Origin: an uncultured Eubacteriales bacterium
Lineage (GTDB): Bacteria > Bacillota > Clostridia > Peptostreptococcales > Anaerovoracaceae
Length of the DNA stretch: 17,293 nt
NCBI GenBank assembly: GCA_900540145.1
Contig: UQEW01000052.1
Span: forward strand, 1-17,293
Direction: 5' to 3'
The stretch's first letter is position 1; every line of letters starts with the position of its first letter. The position numbers and the translations under genes were made by a program. The notes beneath the pieces are model-generated. The model was not told the origin of the DNA and searched no databases. It was given only the letters and a program-made list of their open reading frames with translations. Positions 6,934 to 12,830 of the stretch are shown piece by piece.

Positions 6934-7749
6934 ATGTTTTATGATAAAATAACAGAATCTGCAGAATATATTAAAGGAAGAATTTCTAAAACGCCCCACA
7001 TCGGAGTTGTCCTCGGAAGTGGTCTGGGCGCTCTGGTAGATATCATGGAGGATAAAGAAATCATACCATATTCGGAAATTCCTCACTTTCCGCAATCACA
7101 TGTAGAAGGTCACGCCGGTAACCTAGTAATGGGCAGCATAGGGAATCAGCGAATTGCTGCAATGCAAGGAAGATTTCATTATTATGAAGGCTTTACCATG
7201 AAAGAGGTCACTTATCCTATATATGTCATGAAACAGCTTGGTGTTGAAAACATGATAATTACCAACGCCTGCGGAGCCATCAACAGTACATTTAAACCAG
7301 GTGACCTGATGATTATCACCGACTATATCAATTTTTCCGCAAATAATTCTCTTATCGGAATCAATGATGAACGTTTAGGCCCACGCTTCCCTGATATGAC
7401 AGAAGCCTTCAGCAGAGAACTTATGGCTAAAGCAGAAAGCACCGCATCAAGCCTCGGCATAAACTGCAAGCACGGCGTATACAACTTCTATCCCGGTCCT
7501 TGTTTTGAATCAGCCGCAGAAATCCGTGCATTTGCCATTATGGGAGCTGATGCTGTAGGTATGTCCACAGTTCCGGAAGTGATAGCAGCCAATTACTTAG
7601 GTATGAAAGTGCTGGGCATCTCTTGCATAACCAATATGGCTACAGGCATAGCAAAGGAGAAGCACAGCCATCAAGAGGTCTTGAGAATCGCAAATGAGGC
7701 CAGCGAAAAATTATGTTGTCTTGTAGAAAACCTAGTTAAAAACTGGTAA
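6934..7749 (+). CDS. punA: Purine nucleoside phosphorylase (trimeric type)
   Basis: The 271-residue protein has the full set of motifs of trimeric low-molecular-weight PNP. These are VVLGSGLG (phosphate loop, about 26-32), H60 in HVEGHAG, QGRFHYYEG (78-86), TNACGAIN, GPCFESAAE (E192), VGMSTVPE (M210), ITNMATGI (N234) and HQEVL (H246). By alignment with human PNP these correspond to E201, M219, N243 and H257, the base- and ribose-binding residues; Asn at the 243 position fits guanosine/inosine (6-oxopurine) specificity. It splits purine nucleosides with phosphate into base and (deoxy)ribose-1-phosphate in the cytoplasm for salvage. TTAGGAGAAG precedes ATG 6934. It is the last gene of the nfeD-SPFH-PNP run and ends before a terminator at 7786. 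Confidence 0.95.
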   Translation: MFYDKITESAEYIKGRISKTPHIGVVLGSGLGALVDIMEDKEIIPYSEIPHFPQSHVEGHAGNLVMGSIGNQRIAAMQGRFHYYEGFTMKEVTYPIYVMKQLGVENMIITNACGAINSTFKPGDLMIITDYINFSANNSLIGINDERLGPRFPDMTEAFSRELMAKAESTASSLGINCKHGVYNFYPGPCFESAAEIRAFAIMGADAVGMSTVPEVIAANYLGMKVLGISCITNMATGIAKEKHSHQEVLRIANEASEKLCCLVENLVKNW

Positions 7750-7785
7750 ACTTATTGTTGAGGTAATTAAAAATTTAAATCCATT

Positions 7786-7836
7786 AACCAGTCTCCATAC
7801 TCAGCTAATCATCTTGACTTGAGACTGGTTTTTTTA
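7786..7836 (+). terminator. Intrinsic terminator of the nfeD-SPFH-PNP operon, overlapping the MATE gene end
   Basis: AACCAGTCTC (7786-7795) pairs perfectly with GAGACTGGTT (7821-7830), followed by a T run to 7836. The loop is 25 bases. The right arm and T run lie inside the last codons of the convergent MATE gene, whose stop is at 7805-7807. Confidence 0.75.
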
Positions 7837-9166
7837 ATTCTCTTTTAGTTTTTTCCTTCCATATAAGTCTTAAAATATAAAGCAAAAGCAGAACTATCCA
7901 GGAAAATCCTTCTGCGTATGCTATGACCATGTTAGAAAACATCGATACAAAGGCATACGAAGCAAATATCCTAAAGCACAAAGCTGCTATTCCTGTAAAA
8001 CTGGAATACAACACATCTCCGGTTCCTTCCAAATATCCGCGTACAGCTGCGGACAAGCCGTAAATCAGATAGAATACAGCAATTCTGTGAAAGAAATTAT
8101 CTCCTATGAAGATAGCCTCCTGACCCGCTCCGAACAAAGCAATCAAATGTCCTCCTGCAGCAATCACCAGACCTGTCATTAACAGGGAAATTAATGACAT
8201 TATGACGGCTCCGACTGACAAAATTTTTCTGGCATGTTTATTTTGTCCTGAGCCAATGCTTTGAGCCACAAGGGTAGAAATTCCTGAACCTAAATTTATC
8301 ATGGGCACCAATATAATAGAATCTACCCGGTAAGCTGTGGTAATTGCCGCTACTGTCTGAGTACCGAATCCATTCATAAAATTTTGCAAAACGATATTAC
8401 CTATGGAATTTGCGCTGGATTGAAGCATCGGTGGTATGCCGAAATTGCACCCTACCTTAAATGCTTTTTTATTAAAAGATTCTCTGCAAAGTTTAAATCT
8501 TAAAATACTATATTTTTTAACACCATATGTTACAAGAAACACTGTCATTGCACTTTGCGAAATCACTGTCGCAATGGCTGCCCCGGAAACTCCCCAATGA
8601 AAATATGCTACAAATACAATGTCTAAAATTATATTAACGACAGAAGACAATAAAACCGCATAAAAGGGTGCCTTACTATCTCCTATTCCTCTAAGCGCTG
8701 CCGAATATACATTATAAACTGCCAAAAACGGCACCCCCAAAAAAATCAGCTGTAAATACTCCTTCGCCAGGAAAATCGTATCTTCAGTAGTATTAAGCAG
8801 TTCAAGCAGCGGAAAGGTAACTGCAATTCCTGCTGCAGCAAGAACAGCAAAAATACCTCCCAAGGATACAGAAAAGGTGGCTAATATTTCAGAAATGTCT
8901 TTTTCATCTCCACTTCCGAATTTTTGCGCAAACAAAATAGATAATCCTAATGTGAATCCCGTAACAGCAGTAACATAAAAATTTACTACAGTAGTAGTGG
9001 CTCCAATCGCCGCCAACGCTGCCTCTCCTTCAACATTTCCTACAATAAAAGCGTCAGCCCAATTATATAATTGTTGTAGTATTCCGCTCAGAATCAGAGG
9101 AAGACTGAATTTTATCAGAACAAATGCTATATCTTTAGCGCTGTCAGCATTTTGAATTTTTCCCAA
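7805..9166 (-). CDS. MATE-family multidrug/cation antiporter
   Basis: The 453-residue protein has about twelve hydrophobic helices in two related halves. Typical MATE sequences are FSLPLILSGILQQLYNWADAFIVGNVEGEAALAAIGAT in the first half, ALRGIGDSKAPFY near the end of helix 5, and IVLQNFMNGFGTQTVAAITTAYRVDSI in the second half. MATE proteins export organic cations or drugs in exchange for Na+ or H+; the substrate cannot be read from sequence. The start codon is TTG at 9166, supported by GGGAGAGGTG just before it. Its 3' end overlaps the terminator of the convergent PNP operon. The leader contains a terminator-like hairpin between the promoter and the gene, which suggests attenuation control. 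Confidence 0.92.
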   Translation of the reverse strand: MGKIQNADSAKDIAFVLIKFSLPLILSGILQQLYNWADAFIVGNVEGEAALAAIGATTTVVNFYVTAVTGFTLGLSILFAQKFGSGDEKDISEILATFSVSLGGIFAVLAAAGIAVTFPLLELLNTTEDTIFLAKEYLQLIFLGVPFLAVYNVYSAALRGIGDSKAPFYAVLLSSVVNIILDIVFVAYFHWGVSGAAIATVISQSAMTVFLVTYGVKKYSILRFKLCRESFNKKAFKVGCNFGIPPMLQSSANSIGNIVLQNFMNGFGTQTVAAITTAYRVDSIILVPMINLGSGISTLVAQSIGSGQNKHARKILSVGAVIMSLISLLMTGLVIAAGGHLIALFGAGQEAIFIGDNFFHRIAVFYLIYGLSAAVRGYLEGTGDVLYSSFTGIAALCFRIFASYAFVSMFSNMVIAYAEGFSWIVLLLLYILRLIWKEKTKRELKKPVSSQDD

Positions 9167-9186
9167 TTTTCACCTCTCCCTTTTAT

Positions 9187-9224
9187 CAAAAAGCCGCATG
9201 CAATGCAAATGCTGCACACGGCTT
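9187..9224 (-). terminator. Terminator-like hairpin in the MATE gene leader (possible attenuator)
   Basis: On the minus strand AAGCCGTGTGCA pairs with TGCATGCGGCTT (12 bp including two G-U pairs, 10-base loop), followed by TTTTTG. It sits between the promoter at 9250-9278 and TTG 9166, about 20 bases before the ribosome binding site, so it would stop MATE transcription unless bypassed. Confidence 0.6.
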
Positions 9225-9249
9225 AACCTTGATCGCTTTATTTACTTGG

Positions 9250-9278
9250 AGTATACCAGAGAAAAAAACAGATTGCAA
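9250..9278 (-). promoter_or_regulatory. Promoter of the MATE gene
   Basis: On the minus strand TTGCAA (9273-9278), 17 bases and TATACT (9250-9255), with TGG just before the -10 giving an extended -10. The start would be near 9243, leaving a leader of about 75 bases. Confidence 0.7.
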
Positions 9279-9322
9279 GCATGTCCAACAGCACTTGATT
9301 GTCAAAATGTTATATATAATCC

Positions 9323-9348
9323 AAAAGCCTCCCGAGCGGGAGGCTTTT
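9323..9348. terminator. Symmetric intrinsic terminator
   Basis: AAAAGCCTCCC (9323-9333) and GGGAGGCTTTT (9338-9348) form a perfect 11-bp stem with the tetraloop GAGC. The A/T ends make it usable in both directions. On the minus strand it ends the short transcript from 9423; on the plus strand nothing upstream clearly needs it. Confidence 0.8.
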
Positions 9349-9405
9349 GAAATATGGATGGGGTACATAGTATGAGTTACTAATAATTTGTATGATATGT
9401 TTTTT

Positions 9406-9423
9406 GGTTAGTCTCATCTAACT
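9406..9423. promoter_or_regulatory. DtxR-type operator copy 1
   Basis: GGTTAG-TCTCAT-CTAACT, an inverted repeat (GTTAG/CTAAC, 6-base spacer) covering the predicted start of the minus-strand transcript. It resembles the TTAGGTTAG/CTAACCTAA half-sites of iron-dependent DtxR/IdeR boxes. It is 25 bp, centre to centre, from copy 2. Confidence 0.6.
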
Positions 9424-9429
9424 AAAGAT

Positions 9430-9458
9430 AGGTTAGCACAGCCTAACTCGTTTGTCAA
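9430..9458 (-). promoter_or_regulatory. Promoter covered by DtxR-type operator copy 2
   Basis: On the minus strand TTGACA (9453-9458), 17 bases and TAACCT (9430-9435). The -35 is perfect and the -10 weak. The operator GGTTAG-CACAGC-CTAACT occupies 9431-9448, over the -10 and most of the spacer, a classic repressor position. Confidence 0.6.
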
Positions 9459-9528
9459 CAATTAATTTCAAAAATAATTAAAAGTTTTTTATTTTATAAA
9501 ACGTAAATTTGCAGGAGTGAGCTGTGCC

Positions 9529-9599
9529 AATGCCTTTGTAATACTTTTCCGGAAAAATGTGATACAAAGTATCAATCTGAATCTGAAAGTGAAGGCATT
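9529..9599. repeat. Two-layer inverted repeat
   Basis: The outer arms are AATGCCTT (9529-9536) and AAGGCATT (9592-9599). The inner arms are ATACTTT (9541-9547) and AAAGTAT (9566-9572). A 12-bp palindrome, TTTTCCGGAAAA, lies at 9545-9556. Both helices can form at once, giving an arm about 70 bases long. Confidence 0.6.
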
Positions 9600-9772
9600 A
9601 TGGGAATATTTGAAAAATTTTATTATATGAGTATTGACGGATAAATTGATTTCTGGGGGAGATAGTGCGTACCTCCTAAATGTTGTATTTATTCGACCAT
9701 TTTTGCGGACTAATAATCTTTGGAAAAGCTGATATATCGCAAAGACTTCAAACAGCCCTTATTATAAAAAAG

Positions 9773-9819
9773 AAAATGTTGTACAAAATCCCGACAAACC
9801 GAATTTTGTACAACATTTT
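9773..9819. repeat. Perfect 17-bp inverted repeat with 13-base loop
   Basis: AAAATGTTGTACAAAAT (9773-9789) is exactly complementary to 9803-9819. Each arm contains the self-complementary TTGTACAA. A T run at the end of the right arm makes a terminator possible; a double operator is the alternative. Confidence 0.75.
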
Positions 9820-9913
9820 TCGGTAAAATCTGTTTGTATACCCCATACCCGTATACTGTCGAATCATAAATCTGAATTTCATAAGGAGCGAGAAATCCTG
9901 TAATGCTCCATAC

Positions 9914-9942
9914 TTGAAAAAAGCTTTTGTATATGTTATATT
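9914..9942 (+). promoter_or_regulatory. Promoter of the DtxR-family regulator
   Basis: TTGAAA (9914-9919), 17 bases and TATATT (9937-9942). The start near 9949 gives a leader of about 28 bases before ATG 9977, which argues against the in-frame TTG at 9914 as start codon. Confidence 0.7.
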
Positions 9943-9976
9943 TTTCGTAATAACATTCTTAGGATTGGTGAAAAAC

Positions 9977-10351
9977 ATGAAGATACAGGAATCTGCTGAA
10001 AACTATTTGGAAATGATCCTAATGCTGCGCAAAAGGAAAGGCTATGTCAGATCTATCGATATCGCCAATGAACTGGGCTTTTCCAAGCCAAGCGTCAGCG
10101 TTGCCATGAAAAATTTCAAAGAAAACGGATATATTACCGTTGATGACGGCGGAATGATATCTCTCACCGAAAAGGGCCAGCAAATAGCAGAAAAGATATA
10201 TGAGCGTCACACTTTGCTGACTGAATGGCTAACCAAATTGGGCGTTTCTCCTGAAACCGCTGCTGAAGACGCTTGCCGCATGGAACACGTCATAAGTGAA
10301 GAAAGCTTTTCTGCTATAAAAAAGCACGCTCAGCAAAGTCTTGAAAAATAA
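9977..10351 (+). CDS. DtxR/MntR-family metal-dependent transcriptional regulator
   Basis: The protein has 124 residues from ATG 9977, preceded by AGGATTGGTG. The N-terminal winged helix (about 1-65) has YVRSIDIANELGFSKPSVSVAMKNFKENGYI and then LTEKGQ. The short dimerisation domain follows, with ERHTLLTEWLTKLGV and DACRMEHVISEES. Metal-site residues by comparison with DtxR: H78 and E83 (second site), C100, E103 and H104 (primary site). The residue equivalent to DtxR M10 or MntR D8 is N9. Cys at position 100 resembles the iron-sensing DtxR group; MntR has Glu there. There is no C-terminal SH3-like domain. Such proteins bind DNA when loaded with Fe2+ or Mn2+. Likely targets here are the matching inverted repeats at 9406-9448 and 15555-15572. 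Confidence 0.9.
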   Translation: MKIQESAENYLEMILMLRKRKGYVRSIDIANELGFSKPSVSVAMKNFKENGYITVDDGGMISLTEKGQQIAEKIYERHTLLTEWLTKLGVSPETAAEDACRMEHVISEESFSAIKKHAQQSLEK

Positions 10352-10375
10352 AAATATAACATAAGGCAAAACAAA

Positions 10376-10420
10376 AACCGGCTTCAACCCATGAAAATCA
10401 TTTCAAAGTTGAAGCCGGTT
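10376..10420 (-). terminator. Terminator shared by the convergent DtxR-family and DarA genes
   Basis: AACCGGCTTCAAC (10376-10388) and GTTGAAGCCGGTT (10408-10420) form a perfect 13-bp stem, with a small inner hairpin (TGAAA/TTTCA) in the loop. On the minus strand the stem is followed by a long T-rich run, so it is strongest for darA; on the plus strand it ends in a weaker ATATTTT. Confidence 0.85.
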
Positions 10421-10425
10421 ATATT

Positions 10426-10779
10426 TTAGAATCTTACCATCTGGTCCATATCGAGGACAAATATGGTCACTCCTCCGCAATTTACATCCATAGGAATTGT
10501 AGGCGGAATGCCCATCATCGGGCCTCCCGTAACCGCAGGGGTCTGGTATACAGTTTCTATCCTTTCTCCTGCCTCATCCCTTAAAATATCAAGCAGTTCT
10601 TCCAGTCTGACTTCTTCAACACCTATCATTATAGTAACGCTGCGTTTCTTGAGAAAGCCTCCGACTGAATTGAGCAAAGTAACATAAAATCCGTTTTTAT
10701 TCAGTTCTCTTACAACCTGTTCATAGTCATCGCCTTGTAAGATAGCAAAGACTAATTTCTTCTTTGTATCCTTATCCAT
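10426..10779 (-). CDS. darA: Cyclic-di-AMP receptor, DarA/PstA (PII-like) family
   Basis: The 117-residue protein has the PII-like fold pattern of DarA/PstA: KLVFAILQGDDYEQVVRELNKNGFYVTLLNSVGGFLKKRSVTIMIGVEEVRLEELLDIL (about 9-68), then a flexible Gly/Pro-rich loop, and the closing strand VNCGGVTIFVLDMDQMVRF. VGGFL with T49 and IMIGVE corresponds to the c-di-AMP site region of characterised members. The common GNTT-like stretch is KRSVT here, so ligand contacts may differ slightly. The family is a cytoplasmic trimeric c-di-AMP binder of unsettled output. GGAGGTG lies 5 bases before ATG 10779. A TATAAT on the minus strand at 10810-10815 is the likely -10, with no good -35. The gene is separate from pepT, with a hairpin between them. 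Confidence 0.92.
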   Translation of the reverse strand: MDKDTKKKLVFAILQGDDYEQVVRELNKNGFYVTLLNSVGGFLKKRSVTIMIGVEEVRLEELLDILRDEAGERIETVYQTPAVTGGPMMGIPPTIPMDVNCGGVTIFVLDMDQMVRF

Positions 10780-10820
10780 AAATACACCTCCGAACTTCCG
10801 TTAAGATATATTATATACAC

Positions 10821-10846
10821 AAAATCCATGATTTTTCATGGGTTTT
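10821..10846 (-). terminator. Hairpin between pepT and darA, probable pepT terminator
   Basis: AAAATCCATGA (10821-10831) pairs with TCATGGGTTTT (10836-10846) with one G-U pair and a 4-base loop. On the minus strand it ends in ATTTTG and lies directly upstream of the darA -10 box. Confidence 0.55.
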
Positions 10847-10935
10847 CTTTGTTAACATTATACTACACCGCAGAACCTCTCTCAAGATTTATTTGTTTTT
10901 TATCAGTTTTTTAATGCAGCAATTTTGAAACAAGC

Positions 10936-12192
10936 TCATTTCGCATACTTGCCTATAATCTTAAGTATAAGTTCAACGCTCTTTTCCATTTGAGATACAT
11001 CAGCAAACTCCCTTACGCTGTGGTGATTGAAGCTCCCTGTTCCCAAATTCGGGCACGGCAATCCTTTATATGAAAGCACCGCCCCATCGGTGGCCCCGCG
11101 TATCAGGCCGGAAATCGGTGTGGTTCCCAATTCCTCTATAGCCTCTCCGGCGTTTTTTATCAAATGCATATGAGGTTTTATCTTCTCCAGCATATTGCTG
11201 TAGCTTTCCTTAATTTTAACATTGATTTGCGAGCCTTTATATTTTCTCTCGATGTATTCAGCAGCTCGAATCAATTGGTCTTTCATATCTTTAAAAATTT
11301 CTTTGTCTGCTTCTCTGATAATATACCGCATCTGACATATATCACAATTGCCTGTCATCTCTGTCAGATGATAAAAGCCTTCTCTCCCTTGCGCATGTTC
11401 CGGCCTCTTCCACGCAGGAAGCATATCAGCCAGCTCCATTCCAAGCAAAAGGCTATTGATAAGCTTGTCTTTTCCTTCGCCGGGATGAGTGCTGAAACCT
11501 TTTATCTCTATTTCTGCGCTACAGCCATTAAAGTTTTCATATTCTATTTCCCCAAATGCGGTACCGTCCACTGTATAAGCAAAATCTGCGCCTAGAGCAT
11601 CTATATCGAAGCACTCTATTCCCGTTCCGATTTCTTCATCTATAGTGAACGAAAAGGCCACATCGCCGTGGGGAAATTCGGGATGTTTAATTATATACTC
11701 AAGTGCTGTCATTATTTCAGCAACTCCTGCTTTATCGTCAGCGCCAAGCAGCGTACTTCCATCGGTAACTATAATATCGCTGCCTATGGACTGTTTCAAT
11801 CTGTCGTCTTTTTCCGGGTCCAACGATATCTCTTCGTTAAGCTTAATGATTCCTCCATCATAGTTTTCTATCAACCTCGGAGGGTGTTCCTTCGACGGTC
11901 CCGGAAAAGCAGAAACCGTATCCATATGCGCGATGAATCCGATTACGGGGATTTCTTTTGGTGCATTGTTCTTCGTATCTGCAGTAGGGCCTTCATTGCA
12001 GTTTGACGGTATGCGCCCGTAAACAATGCCGTTTTGGTCAAGTCTGATATCTGAAATACCCATTTCCTCCAGCTCGCGGCAAAGCGCCTGAGCAAAAACT
12101 CTCTGCCCCTGTGTGCTGGGACGGCTTTCACTGCTTTCATCCGACATGGTATCAAACATCACATACTTTAAAAATCTTTCGTGTACTTTCAT
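10936..12192 (-). CDS. pepT: Peptidase T (M20B tripeptide aminopeptidase)
   Basis: This full-length 418-residue M20B peptidase has all metal and catalytic positions: AHMDTVS (H89, D91), LLGADDKAG (bridging D152), DEEIGTG (catalytic E186, metal E187), VDGTAFGEIEYENFN (D209) and FNHHSVREF near the C-terminus (last His ligand). The lid/dimerisation domain lies in the middle (about 220-330). The enzyme removes the N-terminal residue from tripeptides in the cytoplasm using two Zn ions. GAAGGA precedes ATG 12192. The only feature apart from the usual is a polar insert near residues 62-80 (GPTADTKNNAPKE). The gene is transcribed alone from a promoter with a doubled -10 box and ends at a hairpin before darA. 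Confidence 0.96.
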   Translation of the reverse strand: MKVHERFLKYVMFDTMSDESSESRPSTQGQRVFAQALCRELEEMGISDIRLDQNGIVYGRIPSNCNEGPTADTKNNAPKEIPVIGFIAHMDTVSAFPGPSKEHPPRLIENYDGGIIKLNEEISLDPEKDDRLKQSIGSDIIVTDGSTLLGADDKAGVAEIMTALEYIIKHPEFPHGDVAFSFTIDEEIGTGIECFDIDALGADFAYTVDGTAFGEIEYENFNGCSAEIEIKGFSTHPGEGKDKLINSLLLGMELADMLPAWKRPEHAQGREGFYHLTEMTGNCDICQMRYIIREADKEIFKDMKDQLIRAAEYIERKYKGSQINVKIKESYSNMLEKIKPHMHLIKNAGEAIEELGTTPISGLIRGATDGAVLSYKGLPCPNLGTGSFNHHSVREFADVSQMEKSVELILKIIGKYAK

Positions 12193-12231
12193 TTCTCGTT
12201 CCTTCTTTTTATTATTAAATCTTTTATTTCT

Positions 12232-12247
12232 ATTATACCATTATACC
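12232..12247 (-). promoter_or_regulatory. Doubled -10 promoter of pepT
   Basis: Two adjacent copies of GGTATAAT on the minus strand put TATAAT at 12232-12237 and 12240-12245. The left copy is preceded by TG through the right copy, and the right copy by TGG, so both are extended -10 elements. A TTGAGT at 19 bases from the proximal copy is a weak -35. Confidence 0.65.
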
Positions 12248-12273
12248 ATGCATCAGACTCAAACGCATGATAC

Positions 12274-12321
12274 AATGAACGCTACCTTACAGCAACGCTG
12301 ATATAATCTCTTGCGTTCATT
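12274..12321. repeat. 9-bp inverted repeat with inner hairpin upstream of pepT
   Basis: AATGAACGC (12274-12282) and GCGTTCATT (12313-12321) are perfect arms around a 30-base loop. The loop holds a second hairpin (CAGC-AAC-GCTG, 12290-12300). It lies upstream of the pepT promoter; its role is unknown. Confidence 0.6.
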
Positions 12322-12359
12322 ATATTATACTTTTAAAGAGGCTTCAAATTATACAGCAA

Positions 12360-12720
12360 GTCAAATTTTAGCTATAAAAGAGGCGCCTAATATAAGGTGC
12401 TTTTCGCGATTTGAAGGGGAATTTTGTCTTGAAAAGAAGCAGATGTTCCGGCGCTGATAAAATTTGTTTATTTTTGAAAATTTGTCAGCGAATTTACATA
12501 AAATGGTATTTTGCTGGTGAAAAAACCGCCAAAAATGTAAAAAATCATAAAAATTAGACAAAAAGTCTGCAAATTGGCGCTTTTGCAGACTTTTTGTCAG
12601 AATTTACGAAAAAAAGTCTGCCGAGGGGCCCCTTTCGACGAAATTCGACACGAGTTTAAGGCCTTTTGATGTAAAAAATTAAAAAAATTTATTTTTTTGT
12701 CAGCAAGGCTCTATGACAAG
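12360..12720. other. Repeat-rich noncoding element
   Basis: No credible gene was seen. The block has an imperfect hairpin around CGCTGA/TCAGCG (about 12453-12491) and a very strong hairpin at 12551-12606. AAAAAGTCTGC occurs three times: direct at 12560-12570 and 12611-12621, inverted at 12585-12595. TTTGTCAG occurs three times (12481, 12593, 12696), the first two each followed by AATTTAC. A GGGGCCCC palindrome lies at 12625-12632. The density suggests a MITE-like or structured-RNA element rather than ordinary spacer. Confidence 0.6.
12551..12606. repeat. Long hairpin (17 bp plus 5 bp)
   Basis: GACAAAAAGTCTGCAAA (12557-12573) pairs perfectly with 12582-12598 around an 8-base loop. Beyond a small internal loop AAATT (12551-12555) pairs with AATTT (12602-12606). 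Confidence 0.85.
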
Positions 12721-12758
12721 AATGATACCTCATTGCGCACACAGCATCAAATAATCAC

Positions 12759-12830
12759 GTATGCTCTTGGCATACTGACGGATGGGGTTTGTCTACAGTC
12801 TGTGCCGAAACCTCCACCGGAGGTTTCGGC
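12759..12830 (+). other. Two hairpins flanking a linker; candidate folded RNA or orphan terminator
   Basis: GTATGC (12759-12764) pairs with GCATAC (12770-12775). After a 28-base linker containing GGGTTTGTCTACAG comes the 12-bp perfect hairpin GCCGAAACCTCC/GGAGGTTTCGGC (12804-12830, 3-base loop) followed by only TTT. No gene lies immediately upstream on the plus strand. A self-complementary GATTCGAATC at about 12851-12860 sits in the loop of TTCTCA/TGAGAA. Confidence 0.4.

Larger units (their letters stand above)
9323..9423 (-). ncRNA. Putative metal-regulated small RNA (about 100 nt)
   Basis: A promoter on the minus strand (TTGACA, 17 bases, TAACCT; 9430-9458) would start transcription near 9423. 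The next feature downstream is the strong terminator at 9323-9348, giving an RNA of about 100 bases. No open frame there has a ribosome binding site; the only ATG-started frames run through the terminator stem. Just before the terminator the RNA has a C-rich, apparently unpaired stretch (UACCCCAUCC, within 9355-9370) of the kind small RNAs use to pair with ribosome binding sites. Two DtxR-type operator-like repeats cover its -10 and start. It could instead be a leader whose gene has been lost. Inference only; expression is untested. Confidence 0.4.
9449..9913. other. Noncoding stretch with nested dyads
   Basis: I see no convincing gene in these 465 bases. Short frames exist (for example 48 codons at 9680-9826) but lack a placed ribosome binding site. 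Structures include a two-layer dyad at 9529-9599 and a 17-bp inverted repeat at 9773-9819. A sequence at about 9836-9856 has GTATAC at both ends with CCC in each half, which could be a regulator site. This may be the remains of a lost gene or a folded RNA. Confidence 0.5.

Noticed and set aside
9186..9368. 60-codon minus-strand frame in the MATE leader region
   Set aside because: It crosses one terminator, a promoter and a second terminator-like hairpin, and has no ribosome binding site.
9680..9826. 48-codon plus-strand frame starting at ATG 9680
   Set aside because: The nearest G-rich ribosome-binding-like stretch is about 19 bases away, and the frame passes through the inverted repeat; no recognisable protein pattern.
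9836..9856. Copper-type (CsoR-like) operator suggested by GTATACCCC...CCCGTATAC
   Set aside because: The C runs are on the same strand in both halves, so it is not the expected C-run/G-run palindrome, and no copper gene is nearby.
9748..9978. 76-codon minus-strand frame upstream of the regulator
   Set aside because: Its codons come partly from the 17-bp inverted repeat and it is antisense to the regulator promoter; no ribosome binding site.
12361..12561. 66-codon minus-strand frame with a TTG start
   Set aside because: No ribosome binding site; it lies across hairpins of the repeat-rich segment and has no domain-like pattern.
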